The position numbers and the translations under genes are program-made. A model generated the notes under the pieces. It did no database searches and was not told where the DNA came from. It was given only the letters and a program-made list of their open reading frames with translations. Source: Candidatus Heimdallarchaeota archaeon (GTDB lineage: Archaea > Asgardarchaeota > Heimdallarchaeia > Heimdallarchaeales > Heimdallarchaeaceae). From it: a stretch of DNA of 33,127 nt. The stretch lies in the NCBI GenBank assembly GCA_030611665.1, contig JAUWPI010000008.1:1-33127 (forward strand), in the 5' to 3' direction. Positions 1 to 9,139 of the stretch are shown piece by piece; the first letter of the stretch is position 1, and each line of letters begins with the position of its first letter.

Positions 1-149
1 AAATAAAAAGATTTTTCATTATCTCTAAAATATCCTATGTATCCTGCAGGTCTTTCAGGTCCTACGCTAAAAATCATCATTTTTACTAAATCTTTAATTG
101 AAGTAAGTTTAATAGCTGCTGGAGATTGTATCTTGTCTGTATCAACCAT
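1..149 (-). CDS. Hypothetical protein, N-terminal part only (runs off window start)
   Basis: Open frame from ATG at 149 (MVDTDKIQSPAAIKLTSIKDLVKMMIFSVGPERPAGYIGYFRDNEKSFY...), preceded by a GGTGA-like RBS and co-directional with the upstream ATPase c subunit. Confidence 0.5.
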   Translation of the reverse strand, partial: MVDTDKIQSPAAIKLTSIKDLVKMMIFSVGPERPAGYIGYFRDNEKSFY

Positions 150-184
150 AATAATTCACCAAAAAATAAGAAAAGATTATGGAA

Positions 185-496
185 TTAGAATACTATCAGA
201 ATTGCCACTAGTAGTCCATAAATAGCTACTGCTTCAATAAGCACAATGAAGAGAAAAGCTTTTCCGAACAGATCAGGATTCTCAACAATAGCACCTATTG
301 CTGCACTTCCCGCCATACCCATTCCTATTGCAGCTCCAACTCCTGCAATTCCAACTGCCATTGCTGCGCCAATTGGTTTTAAATAGTTATCAGAAGGGGG
401 ATCTTGTGCAAGAACACCTGTTGACATCAACATTATTGCTCCGGCAATACTAAAGATTATCACCGCTAATTTTGCTGTTTTTTTATTCAAAATCAT
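185..496 (-). CDS. atpK: A/V-type ATP synthase proteolipid (c/K) subunit
   Basis: Gly/Ala-rich hairpin AVGIAGVGAAIGMGMAGSAAIGAIVENPDLFGKAFLFIVLIEAVAIYGLLVAILI, typical of the c subunit; additional N-terminal hydrophobic segment. Confidence 0.9.
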   Translation of the reverse strand: MILNKKTAKLAVIIFSIAGAIMLMSTGVLAQDPPSDNYLKPIGAAMAVGIAGVGAAIGMGMAGSAAIGAIVENPDLFGKAFLFIVLIEAVAIYGLLVAILIVF

Positions 497-648
497 AGAT
501 TATCACCTATTTTCATACTCTCTTTTACCTATCTGAATTTAAAAATTTCGAAAGGACCTTTATTCATCGATATAGAGTTTAAAACAATAGATATAATAAC
601 AACGAAAGCTTAAATAGGTATAACTCGAGAAATTAAACAGTGAGATAG

Positions 649-1263
649 ATGTTCGGAAATTTTATGGGATGGCTATTAGGTTCGAAGAAAAATCCTCGTG
701 ACCACATAGTGAATCTAAGATTAACTGTTCGTCGATTAGAAAGAGCTCAAAGAAAGCTTGAACGTGACGAATCTAAGATGCAATTAAAAATGAAACAAAG
801 TATCCAACGTGGAGATTTAGAGTCTGCAAGATTGTTTGCAACAGATATTGTTCGAAACCAACGTTGGGAGTTTGGTTATCAAAAATTAGTGTCTAGAATA
901 AACGGTTTAATTTTCAAACTCGAACGTGCAGATACCGCTGCCAGCATGGCTGCAGAAATGCACGGTGTAGCGTCCGCTCTTCGAGCAGCTAATGAACAGC
1001 TACAAATACCTGATTTAGACCGAGTAATCCAGGATATGGCAGGTTCTATTGATGGGATTGAGGAATCTACTGGTACAATGGAGGATGGTATAGATGATTT
1101 ATTGATTGCAGATACTGATCCAGCTGAAGTAGATCGATTAATAGAAAAAACTGCTGTTGAATTAGGTGTCTCAACACAAGCAGGATTACCTTCTGTAGGT
1201 GTTGTTGAAACAGATGATTTAGAACAAGAAATCCAAAAGCTAAGAAAAAGAGAAGAAGATTAA
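649..1263 (+). CDS. ESCRT-III family protein (Vps2/24/46-like)
   Basis: Basic helical N-terminus with RLERAQRKLERDESKM..., long helices, acidic C-terminus ending DDLEQEIQKLRKREED; next to a Snf7-like gene and near Vps4. Confidence 0.82.
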   Translation: MFGNFMGWLLGSKKNPRDHIVNLRLTVRRLERAQRKLERDESKMQLKMKQSIQRGDLESARLFATDIVRNQRWEFGYQKLVSRINGLIFKLERADTAASMAAEMHGVASALRAANEQLQIPDLDRVIQDMAGSIDGIEESTGTMEDGIDDLLIADTDPAEVDRLIEKTAVELGVSTQAGLPSVGVVETDDLEQEIQKLRKREED

Positions 1264-1277
1264 ATAGGTGATAAATA

Positions 1278-1931
1278 ATGGTTAAAAATTGGCTCTTTGG
1301 CAAAAAACGGAAGGAAGACGCTGATGCTCTTTCAACACTTAAAGCACAAATGAATAGAATGGAACATGAGGCAAGAAATCTTGAAAGACAAGCAGATGAG
1401 CAGAAAATATTAGCTGCTAAAATGCTTCAAACCGGTAACAAAGCTGGAGCAAGATCTGCACTCAAAAGAAGAGCAGTCTTCATGAAACGTCTCAATTCTC
1501 TTCATAATACAATTATGAACCTTCAAGCTCAGATAGATAGTATACAAACAGCTACCTCAACTGCTGACACTGTTAAAGCAATGGAAGTAGGCACAAAAGT
1601 AGTTGGTGAGAAAATCAAACAGGTTTCACCAGAAAGAACAGAACGTGTTATGGATACAGTAATGGAGCAACGTGATCAGATTGAAATGATGACAGAAGCA
1701 CTATCTGATCCAAGTTTATCTGAAGGAATTCTAGATTTTGAAGATGATGCTGCAATTGATGATCAATTGGCACAGCTAGAAGCTGAAATGGATCTTGGAA
1801 CAACAACAAGTTTGCCAGATGTTTCTGGATTACCCGCAACACCAACTGGTGTTTCAAGTGAAAAAGAAGAAGATACATCAGATCTTGAAGAAGAGCTTGA
1901 ATCGTTGAAGAAAAAAATGAGTGAAGATTAA
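1278..1931 (+). CDS. ESCRT-III family protein (Snf7/Vps20/32/60-like)
   Basis: SALKRRAVFMKRLNSLHNTIMNLQAQIDSIQTATSTADTVKAMEVGTK...VMDTVMEQRDQIEMMTEAL matches the Snf7 core pattern; C-terminal SDLEEELESLKKK. Confidence 0.85.
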   Translation: MVKNWLFGKKRKEDADALSTLKAQMNRMEHEARNLERQADEQKILAAKMLQTGNKAGARSALKRRAVFMKRLNSLHNTIMNLQAQIDSIQTATSTADTVKAMEVGTKVVGEKIKQVSPERTERVMDTVMEQRDQIEMMTEALSDPSLSEGILDFEDDAAIDDQLAQLEAEMDLGTTTSLPDVSGLPATPTGVSSEKEEDTSDLEEELESLKKKMSED

Positions 1932-1997
1932 CATCTTCTTTTTTGTTTTTTATTTTTAAAGGAAAATATATGTGATTCAATTCAAAAACTTAACAGC

Positions 1998-2594
1998 TCA
2001 TGGAGTTTTTGTTTTTGCATTGCGAATTTTCTTTCTTTCTTCTGCTATAGCTGGAGCAATAAATATGACACTTAACAATTGTTCAGTTAAAGCAATTATG
2101 CTTTCAGCTTCTTCGACATCAACTTCTGGGCTATCAGGATGTGCTGCATCGTTGCCAATCCATCGTGTGACAGTCGCCCATTCTTTTATGTCCGATGTTA
2201 TTATTCCTTTTAGAGCTAATTCATTTATCTGTTTCAATAATTTTGCTCCTTTGGTTGCTCCTTTATCTATACAAGTATTTTGTAAAGCTCTTCTTGTCAT
2301 TGTAGCACTAGCTCTATAGGCTTCTATACTAAAACATTGTTTAGCTTCATCGAAATCTCTCCTGATTTTTTCAGGAATCCTTTTATCACTTTTCTCTGGT
2401 AATGAAAGCGGATAATATTGGATTGTTTTTGTTCCACTTTGTCTAATTATCACAGGTCCCCTGCAATTTGGACAATATGACATGTTCCACTTTGATCCTG
2501 CTGGATAAGGGCTATTTAGCCATTCATATAAGTTCACAAGTTGAATATGAAGTGTACAGTGAGGGCATTTAATTTGGAACTTTCTGGTGCTCAT
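1998..2594 (-). CDS. DUF4145 domain-containing protein with N-terminal zinc ribbon
   Basis: CPHC...CPNC ribbon followed by IEAYRASATMTRRALQNTCIDKGA...WIGNDAAHPD; ATG at 2594 (MSTRKFQ) preferred over the longer ORF start at 2681. Confidence 0.7.
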   Translation of the reverse strand: MSTRKFQIKCPHCTLHIQLVNLYEWLNSPYPAGSKWNMSYCPNCRGPVIIRQSGTKTIQYYPLSLPEKSDKRIPEKIRRDFDEAKQCFSIEAYRASATMTRRALQNTCIDKGATKGAKLLKQINELALKGIITSDIKEWATVTRWIGNDAAHPDSPEVDVEEAESIIALTEQLLSVIFIAPAIAEERKKIRNAKTKTP

Positions 2595-2735
2595 GTTATA
2601 TCTAACTAACGTACATGAGTTATGTATTTTAACATTACTAGATTTCTGATACTCACTCAGATAATAACTTATATTTTTCAAGCAAGATAAAATGAAATGT
2701 TCTATATTTGATAATAATTATATTAGATAGAACTC

Positions 2736-2743
2736 AAAAAAAA
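2736..2743 (-). terminator. U8 tract after the structured TnpB1 3' region (possible terminator, or start of guide)
   Basis: Eight consecutive A on + (T8 on -) immediately 3' of the predicted pseudoknot strand. Confidence 0.3.
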
Positions 2744-2832
2744 CGCACGTTATGAAACTTGGTCGAACTTGCCAGAAGGCGCTGACCGTTGTTTAGGTTG
2801 GTCCCCTCACGTGCGATGAGGGGAAGTGATTA
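2744..2832 (-). ncRNA. Candidate omega-RNA/right-end structured RNA of the TnpB1 element
   Basis: Perfect 8-bp stem 2802-2809/2817-2824 (TCCCCTCA/TGAGGGGA), its loop complementary to 2744-2749/50, and a nested hairpin 2761-2787 (GGTC/GACC with GCC-AGAA-GGC), directly downstream of the tnpB-like stop codon. Confidence 0.45.
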
Positions 2833-4737
2833 TAAGGAAGGGAGACGCGTACCAGGAAGAGAAGCGATATTTCGAGCTGCATTGCTATGTGTATTAACTT
2901 TTTTACCACATCTAGTACAAGGAGCAAGATCATAATGCCCCCGACTACGAGCAAGTGTACCTCCGCAACCATAATGGATAGAACTAGTTTGGGCAGGAGA
3001 AACATATTCAAGATTAACAGGATAGCCCAATTCTTTTGAAGCTAACCAGACTGCTTTTTTATAAATGTGTAAACTATCCGGCATGGTGTAAATGGCTTTA
3101 GCCAATGCTCCTTTGGTACCAGTAGGGTCTACTGCGAGTTGTTCTATCTTCAAGGTCTTGCATCTTTTATTGATTATAACGGAAGCAAGGAATGGAGGAA
3201 GAAGGCGAAGAATTTCACGAAGAATTCTCATTCGTCGCATATAGACTCTGTTAAGCTCTCCTTTTAGTTTGCAGAAACCAAAGGTGTCTCGATTCTTACG
3301 CTTACAAATCAATCCTATATGGAGCTCAGGGAGAACCTTATCACTCAAGTGAGTATACTTTTCCGCTAAAAGTAACAGATTAACCGGAAGTTTAACTGGT
3401 GTGTTAAATGATACCATATGTTTACCTAGACGGTTGATATCTATGCCAAGAATGGATTGGTTTTTTCCTGAGATAAAGGGAAGGTAGCTGTGGATAAGGG
3501 TAGAAGAATGGAAACAACTCAGCGTTCCTTCTAAAATCACATCAATTCTAGGTTTATAACTAGGGGCGTGTCCACTGCTGACTTGAAAGAGCTTGATTTC
3601 TGCTCCATTGTTGAGATATTCTTGTATTTTATGTGGAAAAAGAATTTGAGCAGTGAGTTTTTTCTTCCCTTTTTGTGGAAAACCTAGTTCTGTCCATCCT
3701 TGCTTCTTGACTTGCATAGTTAATTCTTTTGCATTCCCTTGGCGGGTGATAATATAGTCTTTTTTCATCAATAATTTTATCGGTAATTTTCCTTTCTTCT
3801 TTTGTTTGAATGGTAGGGGAACAACTTTAGTTATAGATAATCCTTTTACTAACTGAGGGACACTCTGCATGAACTGGTCGAAGAGTGTGAAAACAATTAT
3901 CTGCCTCACAGCAGAGAAAAGTTTTCGGGTAGGTTTACATATGGTAATTGCTAGTTGTTCAGAAAGCGTTTTGAGACTTTTCCACCGAGAGAGCTGGGGA
4001 CTATTAATCCATGAGGTAAGAAAAGGGATAACGATTTGTTGTTCCTTCTTGAGCAACTGGAGTTTGGCTAAAAATGTTTGTTGTTTTTTAGTAAGTATGG
4101 ATAAAGAAGTAAATTCATTGGTATAATAAAACAATGCATCATCGAGTGCTTGGAGTAGATTTTGTTGAGTTGTGGAAGGTAGAACATTGTTGAACTGCAG
4201 ATTATTTGGAATATAAGTTGTTTTTTGTTTCTTTCTCCAGAATGAGTCAGATAGCATCCTAGAGCTAGTTAAAAGATTAATTACATATCTTCTCTTCAAC
4301 TTCCAAAAGTTCCCTAAACTGCTTTCAGTATAGGGAGATCTACCAAAGATCATCCATTCAACCAGCTGTTGCGGATTCTTGGTGAGAAAATTCAATAATT
4401 TTTGTACTTTCTTTTCTTTGTCTCTTTTACTTTTGAGAGCTATATGTAGCCAATGGAAGGAGCTTTCTGCAATATTGGGGCTCTTTCCTACCTCTTTACA
4501 TAGCTTACGGGTGAAGAACCCTTCCTTAGGGTTGGCATGATACAATGTTTCAGCTTTTCTTACTATTTGTGGAGATAGAAGCGCGAGTTGTTGCTCTTCT
4601 AATGCTCTTATTCTTTGATTAATTTCTTCTCGTTGGTATTGGTCTACACATTTTAGTGGTACCTCATAGCTCCTCATCAATTTTTTTGATGTAGAAGCAG
4701 TAAATGGTTGTGATTTGCTAACTGTTTGTGTGACCAA
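2830..4737 (-). CDS. TnpB/Cas12-superfamily RNA-guided nuclease-like protein (IS605 OrfB-like), 635 aa
   Basis: RuvC-I ILGIDINRLGKHMV, RuvC-II TLKIEQLAVDPTG, zinc region HYGC...CTRC, RuvC-III-like KKVNTHSNAARNIA; TTG start at 4737 is only one possible start. Confidence 0.78.
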   Translation of the reverse strand: MVTQTVSKSQPFTASTSKKLMRSYEVPLKCVDQYQREEINQRIRALEEQQLALLSPQIVRKAETLYHANPKEGFFTRKLCKEVGKSPNIAESSFHWLHIALKSKRDKEKKVQKLLNFLTKNPQQLVEWMIFGRSPYTESSLGNFWKLKRRYVINLLTSSRMLSDSFWRKKQKTTYIPNNLQFNNVLPSTTQQNLLQALDDALFYYTNEFTSLSILTKKQQTFLAKLQLLKKEQQIVIPFLTSWINSPQLSRWKSLKTLSEQLAITICKPTRKLFSAVRQIIVFTLFDQFMQSVPQLVKGLSITKVVPLPFKQKKKGKLPIKLLMKKDYIITRQGNAKELTMQVKKQGWTELGFPQKGKKKLTAQILFPHKIQEYLNNGAEIKLFQVSSGHAPSYKPRIDVILEGTLSCFHSSTLIHSYLPFISGKNQSILGIDINRLGKHMVSFNTPVKLPVNLLLLAEKYTHLSDKVLPELHIGLICKRKNRDTFGFCKLKGELNRVYMRRMRILREILRLLPPFLASVIINKRCKTLKIEQLAVDPTGTKGALAKAIYTMPDSLHIYKKAVWLASKELGYPVNLEYVSPAQTSSIHYGCGGTLARSRGHYDLAPCTRCGKKVNTHSNAARNIASLPGTRLPSL

Positions 4738-5092
4738 AGTCTCTCACTAGGTATATTCCAAAAATGGTATTTAAACTAGTAGAACTTTTTTTTCTTGTTT
4801 GAGGATTCTTCATGTAAGGTTGATAGTGTTTTGAGAATCGCGAACTGATTTAGTCTTATCTCTTCAAAAATGTAAAGCACCATAATCAAAATTATAGTAG
4901 CAAAATCATATCATCTTTTGTATATTTATGAATGCTCTATGTTATTTTTGACATTTCTTCTAAGGGTATTCCCCTCCAATTGTTGTATTTGACTATGTAG
5001 TGTATTGACTTGAAGAGCGCTTCTGTACCACTAATTTGAAAAAATCATTTAGCAAGATTTATCAAGTATTGAAGAACTATTAACATACGGTT

Positions 5093-6247
5093 GTGACTTA
5101 CGTGTCAGCACAAGGCTTAATTGATCATGCTAGAGAATTTGCTTTAAAAGCATATAATTTTGACAAAGAAAAAAACTATAGTGAAGCTATTCCTTATTAC
5201 TTAGATGCAGCTGAAGCTTTAATGAAAGCTATTAGATTCGAGCGTAACCCTCAAATTGCTCGAACGTTGAAGAAGAAAGCGGAGATGTATTTAGCTCGTT
5301 CAAAAGAATTGCGAGAATTACTTAAGAAACGAAAGGAGAAGAAGTCAACTGCTGGAGATGATGTTGAGGATGATAAATTATCAGGAGCTATTTCTGATAT
5401 TATCGTTACAGAGAAACCTTCAGTCACCCTGAAAGACATTGCTGGGTTAGAAAATGCTAAACAGACATTAAGAGAAGCAATCGTTTTACCTTTAATGCGT
5501 CCAGATCTTTTTTCAGGAGCAAGAAGACCTTGGAAAGGAATTTTGTTGTTTGGTCCTCCCGGTTGTGGAAAAACTCTAATAGCAAAGGCAACTGCAGCTG
5601 AAGTAGAAGCTACTTTTTTCAATGTTAGTGCTTCCTCAATCATTTCCAAGTGGTTAGGAGAATCAGAAAAACTTGTTAAGACTTTATTCACTCTCGCTCG
5701 TGAAAAACAACCAAGTATTATCTTCATCGATGAAGTAGATACTTTAGCAGGAGCAAGAGGTGGAGAACATGATGCTATGCGTCGAGTTAAAACTGAATTA
5801 TTAACTTCAATGGATGGTTTATCCAGTTCCGAAACAGATCGAATTGTTACAATAGGTGCAACAAACATGCCAAGTGCTATAGACGGCGCTTTTAGACGGA
5901 GATTTGAACGTCGTATTTACATACCTCTACCAGACCCTGATGCTAGAGAAGCAATCTTCGGATACAACACTAGAGGCATAGAAATTAGTCCCGATGTTGA
6001 ATTTTCTATTTTAGCTGAAATAACTGATAGTTACTCTGGTGCTGATATTGCAATGGTGTGTAGAGAAGCAATAATGACTCCCATCAGAGAGTTGGACATG
6101 GCTGGAGCCATTACAGATACAACTATAAAAGCACGTTCAGTTACACAAGATGACTTTCTAGAGGCCATTGAAGCGATTAACCCTTCAGTTAGTGATTCTG
6201 AGGTAGATAGATACGACAAATGGAATGAAGAATTCGGTAGTGCTTAG
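5093..6247 (+). CDS. vps4: Vps4-like AAA ATPase with N-terminal MIT domain
   Basis: MIT-like ALKAYNFDKEKNYSEAIPYYLDAAEAL; Walker A GPPGCGKT, Walker B IIFIDEVD, SRH GAFRRRFERRIYIPLPD. Confidence 0.93.
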   Translation: MTYVSAQGLIDHAREFALKAYNFDKEKNYSEAIPYYLDAAEALMKAIRFERNPQIARTLKKKAEMYLARSKELRELLKKRKEKKSTAGDDVEDDKLSGAISDIIVTEKPSVTLKDIAGLENAKQTLREAIVLPLMRPDLFSGARRPWKGILLFGPPGCGKTLIAKATAAEVEATFFNVSASSIISKWLGESEKLVKTLFTLAREKQPSIIFIDEVDTLAGARGGEHDAMRRVKTELLTSMDGLSSSETDRIVTIGATNMPSAIDGAFRRRFERRIYIPLPDPDAREAIFGYNTRGIEISPDVEFSILAEITDSYSGADIAMVCREAIMTPIRELDMAGAITDTTIKARSVTQDDFLEAIEAINPSVSDSEVDRYDKWNEEFGSA

Positions 6248-6264
6248 AACTAGAGGTTTAACTT

Positions 6265-7020
6265 ATGTCTACCCTTGAAAAGAAAAAAGATGACGAAGAA
6301 CATACTGAAAAATTAGATGTTAAGAAACTCTTGAAAGAAAAAGAAATTTCCGATGAGAAACTTAAGCTAATTGAAGCAAGTATCAAGGGGTTGGAAATCA
6401 CTGAAGAAGACCTAAAAGCTACTATGCCTGTTGTTAAGGCTATTACAAAAGTAGATCTTTCAAAAGAACAAAGAGCGTTTATAGAAGTTGAGTTTGAGGA
6501 TAGTCTACCAAAATGGGTAAAAGCCCCATGGATGTATATTAAACCAAAGAAAGAATCACAAGTTGAATCCTGGCTTGAAAGCTGGTCCGCAATAGTTCTT
6601 GACTATAGTCGTATTTTTGTGATTCATATCATAAACATTAATGAAATTCGAAATGTTCATCCATTTAATAATACTATAAACAATAAGAAGATGTCTTTGA
6701 AACAAGTTCGAGAGGTTATAGATCATCTTGTTAAGCAGAGTGTAGCTCAATGGCTAGATGAAAAAACAAAAACACGAGCTCGTATTTATTGGAAAACAAA
6801 TGAAGAATGGGCAGATAATTTATTAGATTTCATGATTGAAACAGGTAGAGTGGTAGAGATACACTCACTTTTTGATCTTTCACAACTTCAACAAGAATGG
6901 AGCGATTTACCAGCTGATGATTTAATAATAGTTTGCGAAATGCTGGTTGAAAACAAAGTAGCAAAATGGTTGAATAAAGAAAAAACGATCATTCAATTTG
7001 AAGCTGATAAAGTTTTTTAA
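6265..7020 (+). CDS. vps25: ESCRT-II subunit Vps25-like (tandem winged helix)
   Basis: WMYIKPKKESQVESWLESWSAIVLDYSR...HPFNNTINNKKMSLKQVREVIDHLVKQSVAQWLDEKTKTRARIYWKTNEEWADNLLDFMIETG follows the Vps25 pattern (PLFNN, WLD, W..PEEW). Confidence 0.85.
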   Translation: MSTLEKKKDDEEHTEKLDVKKLLKEKEISDEKLKLIEASIKGLEITEEDLKATMPVVKAITKVDLSKEQRAFIEVEFEDSLPKWVKAPWMYIKPKKESQVESWLESWSAIVLDYSRIFVIHIININEIRNVHPFNNTINNKKMSLKQVREVIDHLVKQSVAQWLDEKTKTRARIYWKTNEEWADNLLDFMIETGRVVEIHSLFDLSQLQQEWSDLPADDLIIVCEMLVENKVAKWLNKEKTIIQFEADKVF

Positions 7021-7024
7021 AAAA

Positions 7025-7780
7025 TTACATTCCCAGTAACCCTGGAAACCAATATTTGGTTCCTTCGGAATAACTTCTATCTACTCTTGCAATAGCGTGC
7101 TCTTCAAAGAATGTTAAACATCTATCAATTCTTTCTTCTGACCAGTCAGTTTTCATCAGAAGATTTTCTTTCGTTACATACCCTGTTCTGGATGCATAGC
7201 TCAATATGATGTCATGATCTGGGCTGAATTCAACTGGAGTAAACTCTAAGATTTTGACACCAGATTCAAGGTTTTTGTATGGACTAATGAGTTTAGAATT
7301 GATAAGTTTCTCAATAGATCTATACATATCATCAATTGAAACCATTTTTCCTGGTCTGATCTTGTTTAATTGAGTAAATAATTCTCCTACTGACATGATT
7401 CCTCCATTATCTGGAGTCGAACTCTGACCTAATTCTAATATCTCATTTGCTAAGATATCGTAGAACCCTTTACCAGTTAATTTATCTTTGAGTGTAGGTG
7501 CTTCTTTCCAATCAAAACGACCAATTTCTGCAGGTAATCCTAATTCGTCTCGTAACCCTGCAAGTTTATCATAATATTCTTTATTCTCCGAGATTTTGTC
7601 ACCATATTTTTTCTCGAATTTCTTCAACTGTTTCTTAATAACTTGAATATTGTCCATCATTTGCTGTAATTCTTGAATCATTAATTCAGCATCTTTTACT
7701 TGGAAAGCAGACTTTATCTTGATTTTTTTCTCTATGTCTCTTAAACCCACTTCAATCTCCAAATAGTAATTGTATAGCAC
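7025..7780 (-). CDS. ESCRT-II EAP30-family protein (Vps22/Vps36-like)
   Basis: Coiled coil, then winged-helix segments, ending in EEHAIARVDRSYSEGTKYWFPGLLG like SNF8/Vps22 C-termini; adjacent to Vps25. Confidence 0.8.
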   Translation of the reverse strand: MLYNYYLEIEVGLRDIEKKIKIKSAFQVKDAELMIQELQQMMDNIQVIKKQLKKFEKKYGDKISENKEYYDKLAGLRDELGLPAEIGRFDWKEAPTLKDKLTGKGFYDILANEILELGQSSTPDNGGIMSVGELFTQLNKIRPGKMVSIDDMYRSIEKLINSKLISPYKNLESGVKILEFTPVEFSPDHDIILSYASRTGYVTKENLLMKTDWSEERIDRCLTFFEEHAIARVDRSYSEGTKYWFPGLLGM

Positions 7781-7898
7781 TTATTTATAATTAGCTATTT
7801 ATTCCCCTGTCTCATCGAGATAAAAAGGATTAACTTAAATGGACTTTTCTATGTGAATATTACCGGGTTTTTTATAAGAAAATAGTACTAAAAGAAAG

Positions 7899-9134
7899 AT
7901 GACTAAAGTCTTGCGTGTGGAGTGCATAGAAGTGGACTATCACCCCAATTTGAGCATGCTGTGTCATCTGGTGAAAAATCTCTACAATCGAACAAATTTT
8001 CTTATAAAAGCTGAGTTGAAAAAAAACAAACTTTTGTTCTATTACGATCTTGACAAAGTGTTAAAGCACGAAGAATGTTACCGTGTCCTTCCTGCTCATG
8101 TTGCTCAACACATGCTCAAACTCCTCTGTGGGAATTGGAAGGGATATTTTAATGCGCTGAAGGAGTGGAAAAAAGATCCTTCATTGTTCTTCGCTATACC
8201 TCAATCTCCTAACTATAAAAGTAAGGATGGGGAAGTGGTAGCCATCTTTTCCAACCAGCAAGTAAGAATCGTTAATGGCTAGTTGGTTCTACCTAAGAAA
8301 GTGGGGTATTGTTACAAAACAAGACTGACAGAGCACGCAGAACTTAGAGAGGTTAGAATAATTCTTCGCAGACCAGGATATACGCTTGAGATAGTCTATA
8401 GAAAAAGTTTACCTAAACTCCGGAAAAAACATATCAGAAAAGGTGGAATAGATTTAGGGATGGATAACCTTGCAGCTTTTGTGGATAACCTCGGAGGTCA
8501 GCCGATTGTTATCAAAGATGCAGGGAAAGGAATAAAAAGTATAACACAGTATTATCTAAAAAAACAGAAAGCGTTACAAATACAGTATAGTCAACAGCAG
8601 AGAAAACAGCTGAAAGGAAAGCAAAGAGTAGTGTATGGGTATGCCTATCACAAACTCAAAGAGAAGTGGAGAAGGAAACTAAAGGATGGGATACACAAGT
8701 TAACCAGTTATTTGATTGACTTGTGTGTTGAACGTGGAATCCATGAAGTAGTGATTGGCTACAATAAGAAATGGAAACAGAATCTTCACTTCTGGAAAAA
8801 AGTTACCCAGATGTTTGTCACTATTCCTTTCCTGCGAATCATCAATCTTTTGAAGTATAAAGGAGCAGAACGAGGCATAAAAGTGGAAACCATTCCTGAA
8901 GAGTTCACCTCTAAAAGCAGTTTCCTCGATAACGAATTCCCCAAAGAACGACAGAAGTACAAGGGAAAAAGAATCAAACGAGGGTTGTTCCGTTCATCCC
9001 AAGGTTACCTCATTAATGCTGCATACAATATTTTAGTTAAAAGCGATTCGAAAGCCTTGCCTAAGCGCAATGTGAACGGGGTAGGAGGATATGTGATGTA
9101 TCCACTCAGAGTGAGTATTGAACATATCAATTAA
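7899..9134 (+). pseudogene. TnpB (IS605 OrfB family), interrupted by in-frame TAG at 8280-8282
   Basis: 7899-8282 and 8283-9134 share a frame and are separated only by TAG; N-terminal TnpB motifs (LPAHVAQHMLKLLCGNWKGYF), GGIDLGMDNLAAF, VVIGYNKKWKQ, TIPEEFTSKSSFLD, GKRIKRGLFRSSQGYLINAAYNI. Confidence 0.85.
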
Positions 9135-9139
9135 TATGT
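9122..9139. repeat. Inverted repeat ACATAT-CAATTA-ATATGT over the tnpB2 stop codon
   Basis: 6-bp perfect arms at 9122-9127 and 9134-9139; possible element end, RNA hairpin or terminator stem. Confidence 0.35.

Noticed and set aside
37-225. 62-aa plus-strand ORF at the window start
   Set aside because: Overlaps two better-supported minus-strand genes (partial CDS 1-149 and atpK).
1648-1980. 110-aa antisense ORF opposite the Snf7-like gene (and 1067-1303 likewise)
   Set aside because: Low-complexity Leu/Gln/His-rich translation of the complement of charged helical coding sequence.
2830-4737. Type V CRISPR effector (Cas12) locus
   Set aside because: No repeat-spacer array and no cas1/cas2 seen in the window; the standalone context fits a TnpB-like element.
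5251-5868. 205-aa antisense ORF opposite vps4
   Set aside because: Mirrors the strongly coding vps4 frame; no recognisable domain. Typical shadow ORF.
8280-8282. TAG in tnpB2 as a pyrrolysine or other recoded codon
   Set aside because: No supporting Pyl machinery visible in this window; the same gene also lacks the RuvC-III Asp, so simple decay is more likely.
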